A stretch of DNA of 64,000 nt from positions 806,001 through 870,000 of the forward strand of contig UPZG01000001.1 of NCBI GenBank assembly GCA_900538705.1. The letters are read 5' to 3'. Shown here piece by piece: positions 43,319 through 52,623 of this stretch. The position numbers and the translations under genes are program-made. The stretch comes from an uncultured Porphyromonadaceae bacterium. GTDB lineage: Bacteria; Bacteroidota; Bacteroidia; Bacteroidales; Barnesiellaceae_A. The notes below the pieces were generated by a model that was not told where the DNA came from, ran no database searches, and saw only the letters and a program-made list of their open reading frames with translations. The number at the start of each line of letters is the position of its first letter. Positions within the stretch are counted from its first letter, which is position 1.

Positions 43319-45090
43319 TATTTTATCACGATGTTTTCCATACGGCATTGTATGGGATCCCAGTTCTTTATTTCTTGCAAGGTATTCAAGTAGGATAGCT
43401 CTTCTCCGAATATCATGGAGGCTATAGATAAGCGCGTCTGGCTACTTAATTGTTCCATGATGCGGTCTAACGAGCTTTTTTGTTTAGGATATACGGCTAC
43501 TTTATAATCTTGCAGACCGCTCTCTTCTACGGCATAAGAAATGGCATCGTCTATACTACCGAGTTCATCGACAAGACCCAATTCGACAGCTGTTTTGCCT
43601 ATCCATACACGACCTTCGGCAATTTTCTTGATATCGTCTTGCGACATGCCACGTCCCTCGGCACAACGGCGGGTGAAGAGGTCGTAGAACTCTTCTACAC
43701 TACGTTGCATGGCAAGAGCCTCGCCCGGACTGAATTTCTTGTAGATAAACGAACCGTCTAATACGTTGCCATATTTGTGCGTGCGAGCTTCGTCGAAAGA
43801 CAGGCCGAGTTTCTCGGTCATCAGTTTTTCGGCTGTAGGTATCGCGCCAAAAACGCCTATCGAGCCTGTGAGGGTAGTACTCTCGGCAAAGATGTGGTCG
43901 GCATTGCATGATATGTAATATCCACCCGAGGCTGCCAAATCGCCCATGGATACGATAACTTTCTTGCCTGCTGCTTTAATAGCTTCTATTTCAGCCCATA
44001 TTTGTTCCGAGGCATATCCACTGCCACCGGGTGAATTGACGCGCAGCACTACAGCTTTTACGTTGTTGTCCTTGCGTATTTTGGTAAGCTCAGGAACAAG
44101 TTCTTCGCTGTTGATTCCGTTTCCGCCTCTTTCGGTAATATCACCTACGGCATATACAAGTGCAACGACATTTTTCGATTTGTTTTTGGGTGCAGGAACC
44201 GATGCGAGCTCTTCTACCGATGCAAAGTTGATATCTTTGTCCTTCTCGATACCAACTTTGGTTTTGAGCCATTCGTCGAATTGCGGACGATACATCAGCG
44301 TATCTACGAGGTTCATGGCCAGCATCTCATCGCCTTTTCGCAATGCTGTGATGGAGTCGGCGATGGCATTGAAGTATTCGGGTGAAAAGCCGCGTGAAGT
44401 GGTGATGGCGTCTGTGTAGTAGTCCCATGTAGCGTTGAGGTATGCCATGGTTTGTTCGCGATTGGCATCGCTCATTTTTTCGCAGATATAGGGCTCGACG
44501 GCCGATTTATAAGTACCTACACGGAAAATCTGAAATTCAACTCCTACTTTATTAAGAAGTCCGGGAAAGAACATCTGCAAGCCGCCCAATCCGTGTATAT
44601 CTACCGTACCGATGTTATTAAGTACTACAGTATCGGCAACCGAAGCGATGAGGTAGTCGCTTTGGGTATAGTTGTCGGCATAAGCATATATCCATTTGCC
44701 GGTTTCTTCTTTGAAGTTGGTAAGGAGGCGGCGTATCTCTTCGCTCGAAGCCGTCATTTTAGCTATACCGCGAGCGTCGATGTATATGCCCGTTACATTG
44801 TCATTTTCGGCTGCGACTTTGATGGCACGGCGTATTTTGTCGAGCCCAACGGACGTCTCGCTTTGTGAAAAGATATTTTGTAAGGGATCGTCGTTATACC
44901 GTTCGTTGAGTGAGCCTGAAAGTGTAAGTTTCAAAACTGTGTTTTTTTGAGGCGTGTATGTTGTGGTATCGCTTGTTGCTGATGCTGCGATGAAGCCCGT
45001 TAGTGAAAATACGCCTATCAATATGAGTATCATGCCCGCTATGAGAGTTCCCAATACGCAGGCAAACGTTGTGGTGAAAAATTTTTTCAT
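43318..45090 (-). CDS. sppA: Signal peptide peptidase SppA (67 kDa type)
   Basis: 590 residues from ATG 45090, where a signal anchor 'MKKFFTTTFACVLGTLIAGMILILIGVF' begins (segment abbreviated to its hydrophobic core). Two tandem ClpP-like domains as in E. coli SppA: the first has 'FRVGTYKSAVEPYICEKMSD' (the probable catalytic Lys in GTYKS), the second 'VNSPGGSGYASEQIW' and 'VSMGDLAASGGYYISC' with the catalytic Ser, then 'TGSIGVFGAIPTAEKLM'. Degrades cleaved signal peptides and other membrane peptides. Directly coupled to lpxK. Confidence 0.94.
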   Translation of the reverse strand: MKKFFTTTFACVLGTLIAGMILILIGVFSLTGFIAASATSDTTTYTPQKNTVLKLTLSGSLNERYNDDPLQNIFSQSETSVGLDKIRRAIKVAAENDNVTGIYIDARGIAKMTASSEEIRRLLTNFKEETGKWIYAYADNYTQSDYLIASVADTVVLNNIGTVDIHGLGGLQMFFPGLLNKVGVEFQIFRVGTYKSAVEPYICEKMSDANREQTMAYLNATWDYYTDAITTSRGFSPEYFNAIADSITALRKGDEMLAMNLVDTLMYRPQFDEWLKTKVGIEKDKDINFASVEELASVPAPKNKSKNVVALVYAVGDITERGGNGINSEELVPELTKIRKDNNVKAVVLRVNSPGGSGYASEQIWAEIEAIKAAGKKVIVSMGDLAASGGYYISCNADHIFAESTTLTGSIGVFGAIPTAEKLMTEKLGLSFDEARTHKYGNVLDGSFIYKKFSPGEALAMQRSVEEFYDLFTRRCAEGRGMSQDDIKKIAEGRVWIGKTAVELGLVDELGSIDDAISYAVEESGLQDYKVAVYPKQKSSLDRIMEQLSSQTRLSIASMIFGEELSYLNTLQEIKNWDPIQCRMENIVIK

Positions 45091-45168
45091 AACGCTTGTT
45101 TTATTAGTTGTGTTATTATCTCTCTTATACCTTAGTTCCAACGGTATGGTGGTACATTCCCGCGGGAA

Positions 45169-45176
45169 CAAAGGTA
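45169..45176 (-). promoter_or_regulatory. Promoter -7 element of sppA-lpxK
   Basis: Minus strand reads TACCTTTG, 79 bp before the ATG at 45090, with a weak -33 CTTG about 20 bp upstream. Confidence 0.6.
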
Positions 45177-45270
45177 AAGAATGGTTTTGAGTAAACCAAG
45201 AAAGTCAATAAAAAAATATTGTTTTTCGATAAATACTATCGCTCTTATCTGTTCGAGAGGCTACTTGCTT

Positions 45271-45933
45271 CTACTTAAACATAGCCTCACCCGGGATTAG
45301 ATATATCTCCAAGCGGCGGTTGCGGGAGCGGTTGTCTGTCGAGTTGTTGGGTACCAGGGGCTCGAGGCTACCGGCTGCATAGGGTATCAGAAAGTCGGTT
45401 ACGGCACCGTTACGTTCAAACCAATTGAAGATGTCGAGTACACGTTGAGTAGTGAGTGAGTAATTGTATGCCGTGTTTCCGGTGTCGTCGCTGTGCATTA
45501 CAAGCAACATGTGATAGTAGTCGGGGGTGCGCAGGCACTGCAGCAATGGGCGCAACAGCTTATCGGCAGAAGGTGCGAGAGTGGTATCGTTGGGGGCAAA
45601 CAGTTTTGCGGCCGGAATAGTGATGCGTATTATCTCGTTATAACGAAAGCTTTCTACCTTATAGCCGTTGATGTTTTTTAGTCGTTTACTCTCTTGGCGT
45701 TGTATGTCGAGTACTTGCTCGCGTTTCTTTTTAGGAATTTCCGGTATTTCCAGATTCTCGTCTACAGTAAGTGCAGCAAGGTCGGGGTGGGCTGTAGTGC
45801 CAATCTCTTCGGTGTTACGGCCAAACAACCCTTGAAACCACCCTTTTATGCCTCCCTCGGCCATTGAGTTGGGGCATGAGAGGCATAAAAGGACAGTTGT
45901 AAGAAGCGTGATGATAGTGTGGCGATTCTTCAT
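45271..45933 (-). CDS. OmpA-like envelope protein
   Basis: 220 residues from ATG 45933; another ATG at 45939 overlaps the upstream gene's stop. Signal peptide ends around 'LLCLSCPNSMAEG', where a lipobox-like Cys is possible. The C-terminal half is OmpA/MotB-like: 'LAPSADKLLRPLLQCL', 'HMLLVMHSDDTGNTAYNYSLTTQRVLDIFNWFERNGA' and 'LVPNNSTDNRSRNRRLEIYLIPG', the NxxDRxxNRRxE type peptidoglycan-binding motif. It follows the acidic small protein gene and may be co-transcribed with it. Confidence 0.85.
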   Translation of the reverse strand: MKNRHTIITLLTTVLLCLSCPNSMAEGGIKGWFQGLFGRNTEEIGTTAHPDLAALTVDENLEIPEIPKKKREQVLDIQRQESKRLKNINGYKVESFRYNEIIRITIPAAKLFAPNDTTLAPSADKLLRPLLQCLRTPDYYHMLLVMHSDDTGNTAYNYSLTTQRVLDIFNWFERNGAVTDFLIPYAAGSLEPLVPNNSTDNRSRNRRLEIYLIPGEAMFK

Positions 45934-45938
45934 AGGCA

Positions 45939-46262
45939 TTATTCCCACATGCCTAATGATTCTTCGTAATCGAGTTCGCCGCGTACGAGAAACTCTACAT
46001 CGTCATCGTCAAACTCGGCGTCACCGTCTTTTTTGAGGCTCGTGCGCACGTACCTTATTAATTCGTCTACGTCCAGCTCAGGGGCATCTTCTTCCGATTC
46101 GTCGAAGAACCCTTTTTTCTCGTAAAAGTCGTATATGATGTCGCCGATATATATTATTTCGTTGTTGGTGTATTTGTTTTGAATTTCTTGCGGCAAACGC
46201 GGGCGTATGTATGCCACCGCTGCGTCGTCGTCATAGTCGAACATGTCGTTTTCTTCGCTCAT
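45939..46262 (-). CDS. Conserved acidic small protein
   Basis: 107 residues, strongly acidic, cytoplasmic ('MSEENDMFDYDDDAAVAYIRPRLPQEIQNKYT', 'IIYIGDIIYDFYEKKGFF', 'LDVDELIRYVRTSLKKDGDAEFDDDDVEFLV'). I know similar unnamed proteins in Bacteroidales but no function. Its stop codon touches the next gene. Confidence 0.8.
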   Translation of the reverse strand: MSEENDMFDYDDDAAVAYIRPRLPQEIQNKYTNNEIIYIGDIIYDFYEKKGFFDESEEDAPELDVDELIRYVRTSLKKDGDAEFDDDDVEFLVRGELDYEESLGMWE

Positions 46263-46396
46263 TTTCAGGTGTTTTTGTTAATTCGGTAATGTATTAATTG
46301 TTTATTTATTACTGTGATTGTCTTCATGCAATCACGGGGTAAAAATAGTAATTGGTTATGAAAATAACAAATTGGAGAAAAAAAATATCGATTTTT

Positions 46397-46427
46397 TTTG
46401 GTGGATAAAAAAGAATGTATACCTTTG
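46397..46427 (+). promoter_or_regulatory. Promoter of the ABC transporter/GntR operon
   Basis: TTTG (46397-46400), 19 bp, TACCTTTG (46420-46427). Confidence 0.85.
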
Positions 46428-46473
46428 CAGTGTACTATTTAACTAATACACTAACATAATAAAACGTAAGGTT

Positions 46474-46695
46474 ATGGTAATGAAGAGTATAATTGTATTG
46501 ATTGCTTCAATCTGCAACCTACTTGCAGCTTTGACAGGTGATGAATCTGGTCGTCGCGAAGATGTTGTTGCCGATAAGGAGTATGTTGTTGCAAGCAGTT
46601 ATTGCAATGAATTGATTGCCCCGACTATCGGGCAAAACCATGACCTCGCTTGTGTCAATGGTATAGAAAGTTTTTGCATGAATGAAAATATATAA
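46474..46695 (+). CDS. Small hypothetical protein at the head of the ABC operon
   Basis: 73 residues. A hydrophobic start ('MKSIIVLIASICNLLAALTG', if translation begins at the second ATG, 46480) followed by a polar tail containing three cysteines. It lies right after a strong promoter and 20 bp before the ABC ATPase, so it could be a short leader peptide or a small exported protein. No recognised family; gene status unproven. Confidence 0.4.
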   Translation: MVMKSIIVLIASICNLLAALTGDESGRREDVVADKEYVVASSYCNELIAPTIGQNHDLACVNGIESFCMNENI

Positions 46696-46715
46696 AATCT
46701 CAAAATAAGATAGAT

Positions 46716-47549
46716 ATGTTGAAAGTAGAAGAAATGACCTTTTCGTATAAACGAAATGAGTATTTATTGAATAGATTGAATTTTGATATTACGCCTGGCG
46801 GCGTGTACGGACTGTTGGGTAAGAACGGTAGCGGAAAATCGACTCTGTTGTATCTTATGACAGGATTGATGTTCCCTAAGATAGGACGCATCTATATCGA
46901 TGGCGTAGAGCCTCGCAAGCGCTTGCCCAAGACGCTTGAGCAACTCTATTTGTTGCCCGAGGAATATGACGTACCTGCTACGTCGGTCGACGAGTTTATC
47001 AAACGCAATGCCGTCTTCTATCCTCGCTTTAGCCGTGAAGACTTTGACCGTTATATGAATATTTTTGACCTTGAACCGATCAAGAATATGCAACGCGTCT
47101 CTATGGGACAGAAAAAGAAATATCTTGTAAGCTTTGCTCTTGCAACTAATACCGCGTTGCTTTTTATGGACGAGCCTACCAACGGTATGGATATTCCATC
47201 GAAGAGTCAATTCCGCAAAGCCATCGCCTTGGGTATGAACGACGAGCGCAGCATTGTTATTTCTACGCATCAAGTGCGCGACTTGGAGAGCATGATAGAC
47301 CGCGTCCTTATCCTGCACAACCACTCGATGCTGCTCAATGAGAGCACGATGCGCATTGCCGAAAAGCTTGAGTTTATCAATACCACCGATAAGGAGGAAC
47401 TCGACGGCTGTATCTATTCGGCTTTTACGCCTGCCGGTTTTGTGGGTGTGCGACCCAATGTAACGGGCGTAGAGACACCGGTCGACCTTGAAGTTCTCTT
47501 CAATGCCCTTATCACTAATCCTGATACAGTAACCAACCAATTTGTATAA
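46716..47549 (+). CDS. ABC transporter ATP-binding protein (YtrB-like)
   Basis: 277 residues. Walker A 'GLLGKNGSGKSTLLYLMTGLMFP', Q-loop 'QLYLLPEE', signature 'VSMGQKKKYLVSFALATNT' (degenerate LSGGQ as MGQKKK), Walker B 'LLFMDEPTNGMD', H-loop 'VISTHQVRDLE'. The shortened 'SMGQKKK' signature is typical of the export-type ATPases paired with GntR regulators of the YtrA class. Works with the permease that follows 21 bp later. Confidence 0.9.
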   Translation: MLKVEEMTFSYKRNEYLLNRLNFDITPGGVYGLLGKNGSGKSTLLYLMTGLMFPKIGRIYIDGVEPRKRLPKTLEQLYLLPEEYDVPATSVDEFIKRNAVFYPRFSREDFDRYMNIFDLEPIKNMQRVSMGQKKKYLVSFALATNTALLFMDEPTNGMDIPSKSQFRKAIALGMNDERSIVISTHQVRDLESMIDRVLILHNHSMLLNESTMRIAEKLEFINTTDKEELDGCIYSAFTPAGFVGVRPNVTGVETPVDLEVLFNALITNPDTVTNQFV

Positions 47550-47570
47550 CCTTATTAATCATAGAATAAA

Positions 47571-48359
47571 ATGAATCAGATATTTTCTCCCGCTCGTTTT
47601 GGTGCATATGCTATGCGGTTTATTTCGCAAAAAGGCAAACATTGCTTGCTGATGTATGTAGTAATAACCTGTGTCTTGGCTGTCTTCATGGCATTAGGAG
47701 GACAGTCGATAGATTTCTTTTTGATGACATCCGTTCTGTTTATTGTGGCGATGGTTGAGGCGAGTCGCTTCTCTAACAATATAGAGCCTCGTTCTATGAA
47801 GATAAGATTCTTGCTTGTGCCGGCGTCGCAGTTTGAGAAGATGTTGGTATCGGTACTTTACCTCTTTATAGCCGTACCGCTATTGTATATTGTAGCATTG
47901 TTTGTAGCGCAATATGTAGCCATGTTTCTCATAGCGTTGTTTACTCTCACGCCACCGCAATGGAATGTTCCCTTCTATGCTGTTTCTATCAATAGCGACA
48001 TATTGCCTTGGTTCTGTCTCTCATATTATGGCTCCGCTTCGTTTTATCTGTTGGGAGCTACCATCTGGACGCGTAATACCTTCTTGAAAACTACGGCAAT
48101 AAATGTCATTATAGGCGTTGCAGCATTTATAGCGATTTCGATATGTGCCATGGCTTTTACGGTACAAACCGATGTAATTAGTGCTCTTAGCAGCATCAGT
48201 TATACACAAGATACGTCTGCGTTGTTGCCGAGTAAATACGATATAGAGAATGTATTTGTTACTTTCTGGTGTATTGGCTCCATCTTGTTTACTCTCGGAT
48301 ATTTGGTGGTAGCATATTTGCGTATCACAGAACTTGAAGTAAATGAAACAAAACGATAA
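47571..48359 (+). CDS. ABC transporter permease
   Basis: 262 residues with about six membrane segments ('CLLMYVVITCVLAVFMALGG', 'FFLMTSVLFIVAMVEASRF', 'MLVSVLYLFIAVPLLYIVALFVAQYVAMFLIALFTL', 'TTAINVIIGVAAFIAISICAMAF', 'FVTFWCIGSILFTLGYLVVAYL', segments abbreviated). No enzyme motif. Partner of the preceding ATPase. 5 bp before the GntR gene. Confidence 0.85.
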   Translation: MNQIFSPARFGAYAMRFISQKGKHCLLMYVVITCVLAVFMALGGQSIDFFLMTSVLFIVAMVEASRFSNNIEPRSMKIRFLLVPASQFEKMLVSVLYLFIAVPLLYIVALFVAQYVAMFLIALFTLTPPQWNVPFYAVSINSDILPWFCLSYYGSASFYLLGATIWTRNTFLKTTAINVIIGVAAFIAISICAMAFTVQTDVISALSSISYTQDTSALLPSKYDIENVFVTFWCIGSILFTLGYLVVAYLRITELEVNETKR

Positions 48360-48364
48360 AAACT

Positions 48365-48763
48365 ATGAAATTTCGTGATAGTCAAAGTATATATTTGCAA
48401 ATTGCCGAACGTATCTGCGATGAGATATTGGCTAATAAATTTCCGCCCGGTGAGCGTATCCCATCGATACGTGAGTATGCCGCTATGGTAGAAGTAAATG
48501 CCAATACGGTAGTACGCTCTTACGAATGGTTGCAGCAGCATGAAATTATTTTCAATAAGCGCGGTATAGGATACTATGTCTCTCCCGATGGGAAAAACCG
48601 CATTCGCGAGATGCGCCGTGTAAGATTTTTTGAAGATGAGCTGCCCTTGTTTTTCAATCGCTTGTATACGTTGGGTATCTCTATCGACGAGATAGACCGG
48701 CGTTACAATGAGTATAAAATTTCATCGTTGCATGTCGATGACGATGCAGCTGATATCAAATAG
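48365..48763 (+). CDS. GntR-family regulator, YtrA subfamily
   Basis: 132 residues. Winged helix 'QSIYLQIAERICDEILANKFPPGERIPSIREYAAMVEVNANTVVRSYEWLQQHEIIFNKRGIGYYVSP' pattern, recognised by PGERIPSIREYA and NANTVVRSY. The short C-terminus (~50 residues) lacks a ligand-binding domain, which is the YtrA type. Such regulators usually control their own ABC operon, often in response to cell-wall stress. Third transporter-related gene of the operon. Confidence 0.92.
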   Translation: MKFRDSQSIYLQIAERICDEILANKFPPGERIPSIREYAAMVEVNANTVVRSYEWLQQHEIIFNKRGIGYYVSPDGKNRIREMRRVRFFEDELPLFFNRLYTLGISIDEIDRRYNEYKISSLHVDDDAADIK

Positions 48764-48791
48764 TATAAAACCACTATAAATAAAGAATACA

Positions 48792-49784
48792 ATGAAACGT
48801 TCTACCATAATTATTATCATAATATTAGTACTTGCCATCATAGTACCTGTGATTTTTATTGCTGTTATATTTAGCGGCTTTACCTCTGATGTAAAAGAAC
48901 TTGCAGCAAGTGAAGCTGCTCCTCGGGGTTATGTCGTTGTTGTCAATGATTCGGTGCAGACTCACGCCGTAAGTTTAGACATCACTACCGATAAGGAGAA
49001 TCGTGGAATATTCTCGTCGGTTAATGTACAATCGGATTGCGGTGGTATTGCTACGGTAATAAGTTCCGATACGATATATATCGACATAGATACGCTCCAC
49101 ACCAACGAAACTACGCCCTGTCCCATAGCAATAAATCTGCCTGACAAATCATCGATAAAGTTGCATAATCAGTCGTCGGCAGTGAGTGTAAAAGTGAAAG
49201 ATGCCAATCTGGAGAGGTTTCAAGTGGCAACGGCTGGCGAGTTGAGTATAGCTGATAGCAACGTAGGTATGCTGTTGAGCATCGACAGTGTGTCATATAG
49301 TTCCATAAACATTGTCGATAGTAACATAGGTGCTGCCAATATTAACGGTCAGAACAAGACCATCGACATCGATTCTTCAAATTTGGGCGCTATTGCCGTT
49401 TCCGGCGATTGTGTACGCATTAATGCTGCCGATTGCAATGTCGGTGTGGCTACATGGAACAAGGCTACACAGAATAAATTCTATTCTAAAAATAGTGTGT
49501 TTGTAAGCCGTATAAATGAAGAAGTGGAGAATGTTGTCTTTGACGATTCTAATGTTTCGGATTCTACAGCCTACTGTGCTGTCAAAGGTAAAAACGGTGA
49601 AATAGTAAATGTCTCGAAAGATGGAGTACATGTTGAGAGCGGTAGTGATAAAGTAAATATTACACCATCAAAGGTTTTTGTCTCGTCGGGAACCGATACC
49701 GTGAAAGTATCGCCTGCTGGTGTGCAGGTAAAATCCGGCAGTGACAAGGTCTCAATCGGAGTAGGAGGTATAAAAGTGAACTAA
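48792..49784 (+). CDS. Exported beta-helix-like protein with C-terminal repeats
   Basis: 330 residues. One N-terminal membrane segment or uncleaved signal ('IIIIIILVLAIIVPVIFIAVIF'). The long extracytoplasmic part is a chain of short beta strands with repeated Asn/Asp turns ('SIADSNVGMLL', 'NIVDSNIGAANING', 'DIDSSNLGAIAVSG', 'NAADCNVGVATW'), like a DUF4097-type or head-GIN-type right-handed beta helix. The C-terminal 60 residues repeat 'DGVHVESGSDKVNI', 'SKVFVSSGTDTVKV', 'AGVQVKSGSDKVSI'. Function unknown. Clearly in the ABC/GntR operon. Confidence 0.8.
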   Translation: MKRSTIIIIIILVLAIIVPVIFIAVIFSGFTSDVKELAASEAAPRGYVVVVNDSVQTHAVSLDITTDKENRGIFSSVNVQSDCGGIATVISSDTIYIDIDTLHTNETTPCPIAINLPDKSSIKLHNQSSAVSVKVKDANLERFQVATAGELSIADSNVGMLLSIDSVSYSSINIVDSNIGAANINGQNKTIDIDSSNLGAIAVSGDCVRINAADCNVGVATWNKATQNKFYSKNSVFVSRINEEVENVVFDDSNVSDSTAYCAVKGKNGEIVNVSKDGVHVESGSDKVNITPSKVFVSSGTDTVKVSPAGVQVKSGSDKVSIGVGGIKVN

Positions 49785-49884
49785 CAGACACCATAACAAT
49801 TTATAGAAAAGATAAAAACAGCTATACTCCTTTATGCTCATATATTACAGACTATAGAGCGTGTGGAGTAGGCAGAAGCAATCA

Positions 49885-52362
49885 ATGAATATGAAACGTT
49901 TTTTTGTTATCCTATTGTTCGGCATAAGTTGTATGGCATATGCCACCGCACAACAAGTATGCAAAGTAAAAGGCGTAGTCGCTGACGTGACAGGCGAAAC
50001 AATTCCTTATGCAACGATGAGCGCCTCGCAAGGTGATAAGGTGGTGCGTCGCGTTGCAGCCAATGTCGATGGTGCATTTACGATAGAGCTCGACCGAGGC
50101 AAAAAGTATCTCCTTACGGTGACTTCTATCGGTTATGCGCCATTCAATCAGGAAATTACAGTTCCTGCGTCTGCAACTTATGACTTGGGTACACTGACTC
50201 TTAGTGCCGATACCGAGCTGGACGAGGTGGTCGTAGAGGCTCAGAAACCTATTATAAAGAGTGATGCCGAGAAGATAACATACGACGTCAGTGCCGACCC
50301 CGAGGCCGACAACAAAATGCTCATAGACATGATGCGTAAGGTGCCCATGGTAACTGTAGATGCTGAGGATAATGTACAACTTAACGGTTCGAGCGATTTC
50401 AAGGTGTTGGTCAACGGTAAAGAGTCGGTCATGATGAAGAATAATCTTAAAGAGGTGATGAAGAGTATGCCGGCCAGCAGCGTGAAAGACATACAGGTAA
50501 TTACCAACCCGTCGAGCCGTTACGATGCCGAGGGCGTAGGAGGTATTATCAACATTGTCACAACACGCGAGAAGTTGGAAGGCCTTACCGGGTCGGTGAC
50601 AGGCTACGGCGACATCATGGGCTCGTTTGGCGGTAACATCTATTTAGCAACACAGTACAAGCGGTTTACAGCTTCGCTCAATTACAGTGGAGGCCGTTTC
50701 GTGTCGGGGCAATATCTGAACGCCGAGAACTATAACTATAACAATCCCGATATGTACCTTACGAAGATGTATACCGGCGAAGACCTTAATATCAATGGAC
50801 AATACCATTTCTTGAGTTTCGAGAGCAGTTTCGAGCTCGATTCGCTCAATCTTTTTACGTTGGGAGTGACGGGCAATATAGGGAACTTTGGTGCAGACGG
50901 TAATCTTATTAATGATTCGTATGCGTCGGATGGTAAGGTTGTTTCGCGCTATATCGACCACTTGTACCAAGGCGGCATGTTTGGCGGTGTGGCTGCCAAC
51001 CTCGACTATCAGCATACTTTCGGCAAGCCCGGGCATACACTTGTGGCATCGTATCGCTACGAGTACAATCCCAATGGCGGAGCGTATAGCGACTCTATCA
51101 TATTGGACGATGATTCTTTCAATGCTCCCTATGAAGGACAACGCAACGAGAATAGCTCCTATGCGCAAGAGCATACGGTGCAGATTGATTATGTAAATCC
51201 CATCAATGAGAAGCATTCGATAGAAGGGGGTGTGAAATATATAGGACGTCTCAATTACAGCAACGACGACTATATGATGCTCAATGGCGGCCTGTGGCAG
51301 TCGATGAACCAGCAACAGACGCTCAACTATACGCAACAAATCTTGGCCGTATATACCGGTTATGCCTTCAATGCCGGTAACTGGGGCGCACGCGCCGGAG
51401 GCCGCTACGAGGAGACCTGGACCGATGCCATGCTCGAAAAAGCCGGCACACGGGTCGACTTTGGCAAGCCTTATGGCAATTTCGTGCCCTACGTATCGTT
51501 GAATTACAATATCGACCCTATGCAGAGTCTGCGTCTGTCGTATACACAGCGTATCAACCGCCCCGGCATCAGTTATCTCTCGCCCTATGAGCGGTGGGTG
51601 GGTACGATGCAGGTAGAGTATGGTAACCCCGACTTGCGTCCCGAGGTGTCGCACTCTATATCGGCGGCATACTCGCTCTTCAAAGGCGTTTTCAATCTCA
51701 ACATGGAGTGGAACAGCCGTATTACCAACAACAGCATCGAGTCATACGATTTTGTCGAGGCCTCTACCGGTACTATACACAGTACTTTCGACAATATAGG
51801 CAGAACACAGTCGCACGGTATGTCAATGTACATATCGGGACAGCTTTCGCCCAAGTTTAGCTATTATAGCAATATGAGTGCCCGGTATGTCATATATAAA
51901 GCTCCCTCGTTGCAACTCGAGAACGATGGTTGGCAGGCTCATGCAAGCCTCGGAATGCAATGGACGGCATGGAAAAGCGGTACGATAAGCTTCAATGGCG
52001 GTGTGGGCAGTCCGTGGGTAGGCCTGCAAAACAGAGGAACATTGCCGTGGTATTACTACGGATTGGGTATTACGCAGCGCTTCTTCAATGATAAATTGAA
52101 GATTACCCTCTCGGGCAATAATCTCTTCAACCGCTACAATCGCTTTACCAACATAACGTATGGCGACGGGTTTAAGACTATCTCAGAGGGTGGTAATATA
52201 GCCCGTAACGTGCAGCTCAGTGTTACGTTTACATTTGGTAAACTTGACGCGCAAGTGAAAAAGACCAACCGCAGTATTGTCAACAATGACGTTATGGAGG
52301 GTGGTTCGCAAGGCGGTATGACTGGTGGCGGCACACAAGGCGGCATGACGGGAGGCCGTTAA
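49885..52362 (+). CDS. TonB-dependent-receptor-like outer-membrane protein with Gly-rich tail
   Basis: 825 residues from ATG 49885 (49891 equally possible), signal peptide through 'MAYATAQ'. Carboxypeptidase-regulatory-like domain residues ~25-105 ('VKGVVADVTGETIPYATMSAS', 'TSIGYAPFNQEI'), plug ('VVEAQKPIIKSDAEKITYDVSADPEAD', 'LMRKVPMVTVDAEDNVQLNG', 'VKDIQVITNPSSRYDAEGVGGIINIVT', segments abbreviated), then a barrel. The last 20 residues are two copies of 'GGSQGGMTGG/GTQGGMTGGR'. Possible export or uptake partner of the ABC system just upstream. Confidence 0.82.
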   Translation: MNMKRFFVILLFGISCMAYATAQQVCKVKGVVADVTGETIPYATMSASQGDKVVRRVAANVDGAFTIELDRGKKYLLTVTSIGYAPFNQEITVPASATYDLGTLTLSADTELDEVVVEAQKPIIKSDAEKITYDVSADPEADNKMLIDMMRKVPMVTVDAEDNVQLNGSSDFKVLVNGKESVMMKNNLKEVMKSMPASSVKDIQVITNPSSRYDAEGVGGIINIVTTREKLEGLTGSVTGYGDIMGSFGGNIYLATQYKRFTASLNYSGGRFVSGQYLNAENYNYNNPDMYLTKMYTGEDLNINGQYHFLSFESSFELDSLNLFTLGVTGNIGNFGADGNLINDSYASDGKVVSRYIDHLYQGGMFGGVAANLDYQHTFGKPGHTLVASYRYEYNPNGGAYSDSIILDDDSFNAPYEGQRNENSSYAQEHTVQIDYVNPINEKHSIEGGVKYIGRLNYSNDDYMMLNGGLWQSMNQQQTLNYTQQILAVYTGYAFNAGNWGARAGGRYEETWTDAMLEKAGTRVDFGKPYGNFVPYVSLNYNIDPMQSLRLSYTQRINRPGISYLSPYERWVGTMQVEYGNPDLRPEVSHSISAAYSLFKGVFNLNMEWNSRITNNSIESYDFVEASTGTIHSTFDNIGRTQSHGMSMYISGQLSPKFSYYSNMSARYVIYKAPSLQLENDGWQAHASLGMQWTAWKSGTISFNGGVGSPWVGLQNRGTLPWYYYGLGITQRFFNDKLKITLSGNNLFNRYNRFTNITYGDGFKTISEGGNIARNVQLSVTFTFGKLDAQVKKTNRSIVNNDVMEGGSQGGMTGGGTQGGMTGGR

Positions 52363-52492
52363 TTGCACGGTGTTGCCCTCTGGATGTGATAAGTATCACA
52401 GCAGTGCTTGTAACGTTGCCTGCTGTGATGCTATCGCTGAACGATAAAAATGTAAACAGTTAATTCTCATATAGTCTTATTAGTAAAGAAGT

Positions 52493-52524
52493 TATATGGC
52501 GCATCCGGGAGGATGCGCCATATA
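52493..52524. terminator. Hairpin after the ABC/receptor operon
   Basis: TATATGGCGCATCC, GGGA loop, GGATGCGCCATATA: 14-bp perfect arms with no clear T run. It sits between the operon's stop at 52362 and the convergent TPR gene; nothing else is visible in this gap. Confidence 0.65.
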
Positions 52525-52623
52525 TCTGTTCTATAACTAACGGGTGTAGAGAATTGCAGCCTTTTGCCTTTCGTTATCGTATAAAAGAAGAATGTTTCTG
52601 TAGGCCTGCAATGTTATAATTTG

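Noticed and set aside
50644..51654. Minus-strand 336-codon open frame inside the TonB-type receptor gene
   Set aside because: Antisense shadow; the plus frame has a signal peptide, regulatory domain, plug and barrel.
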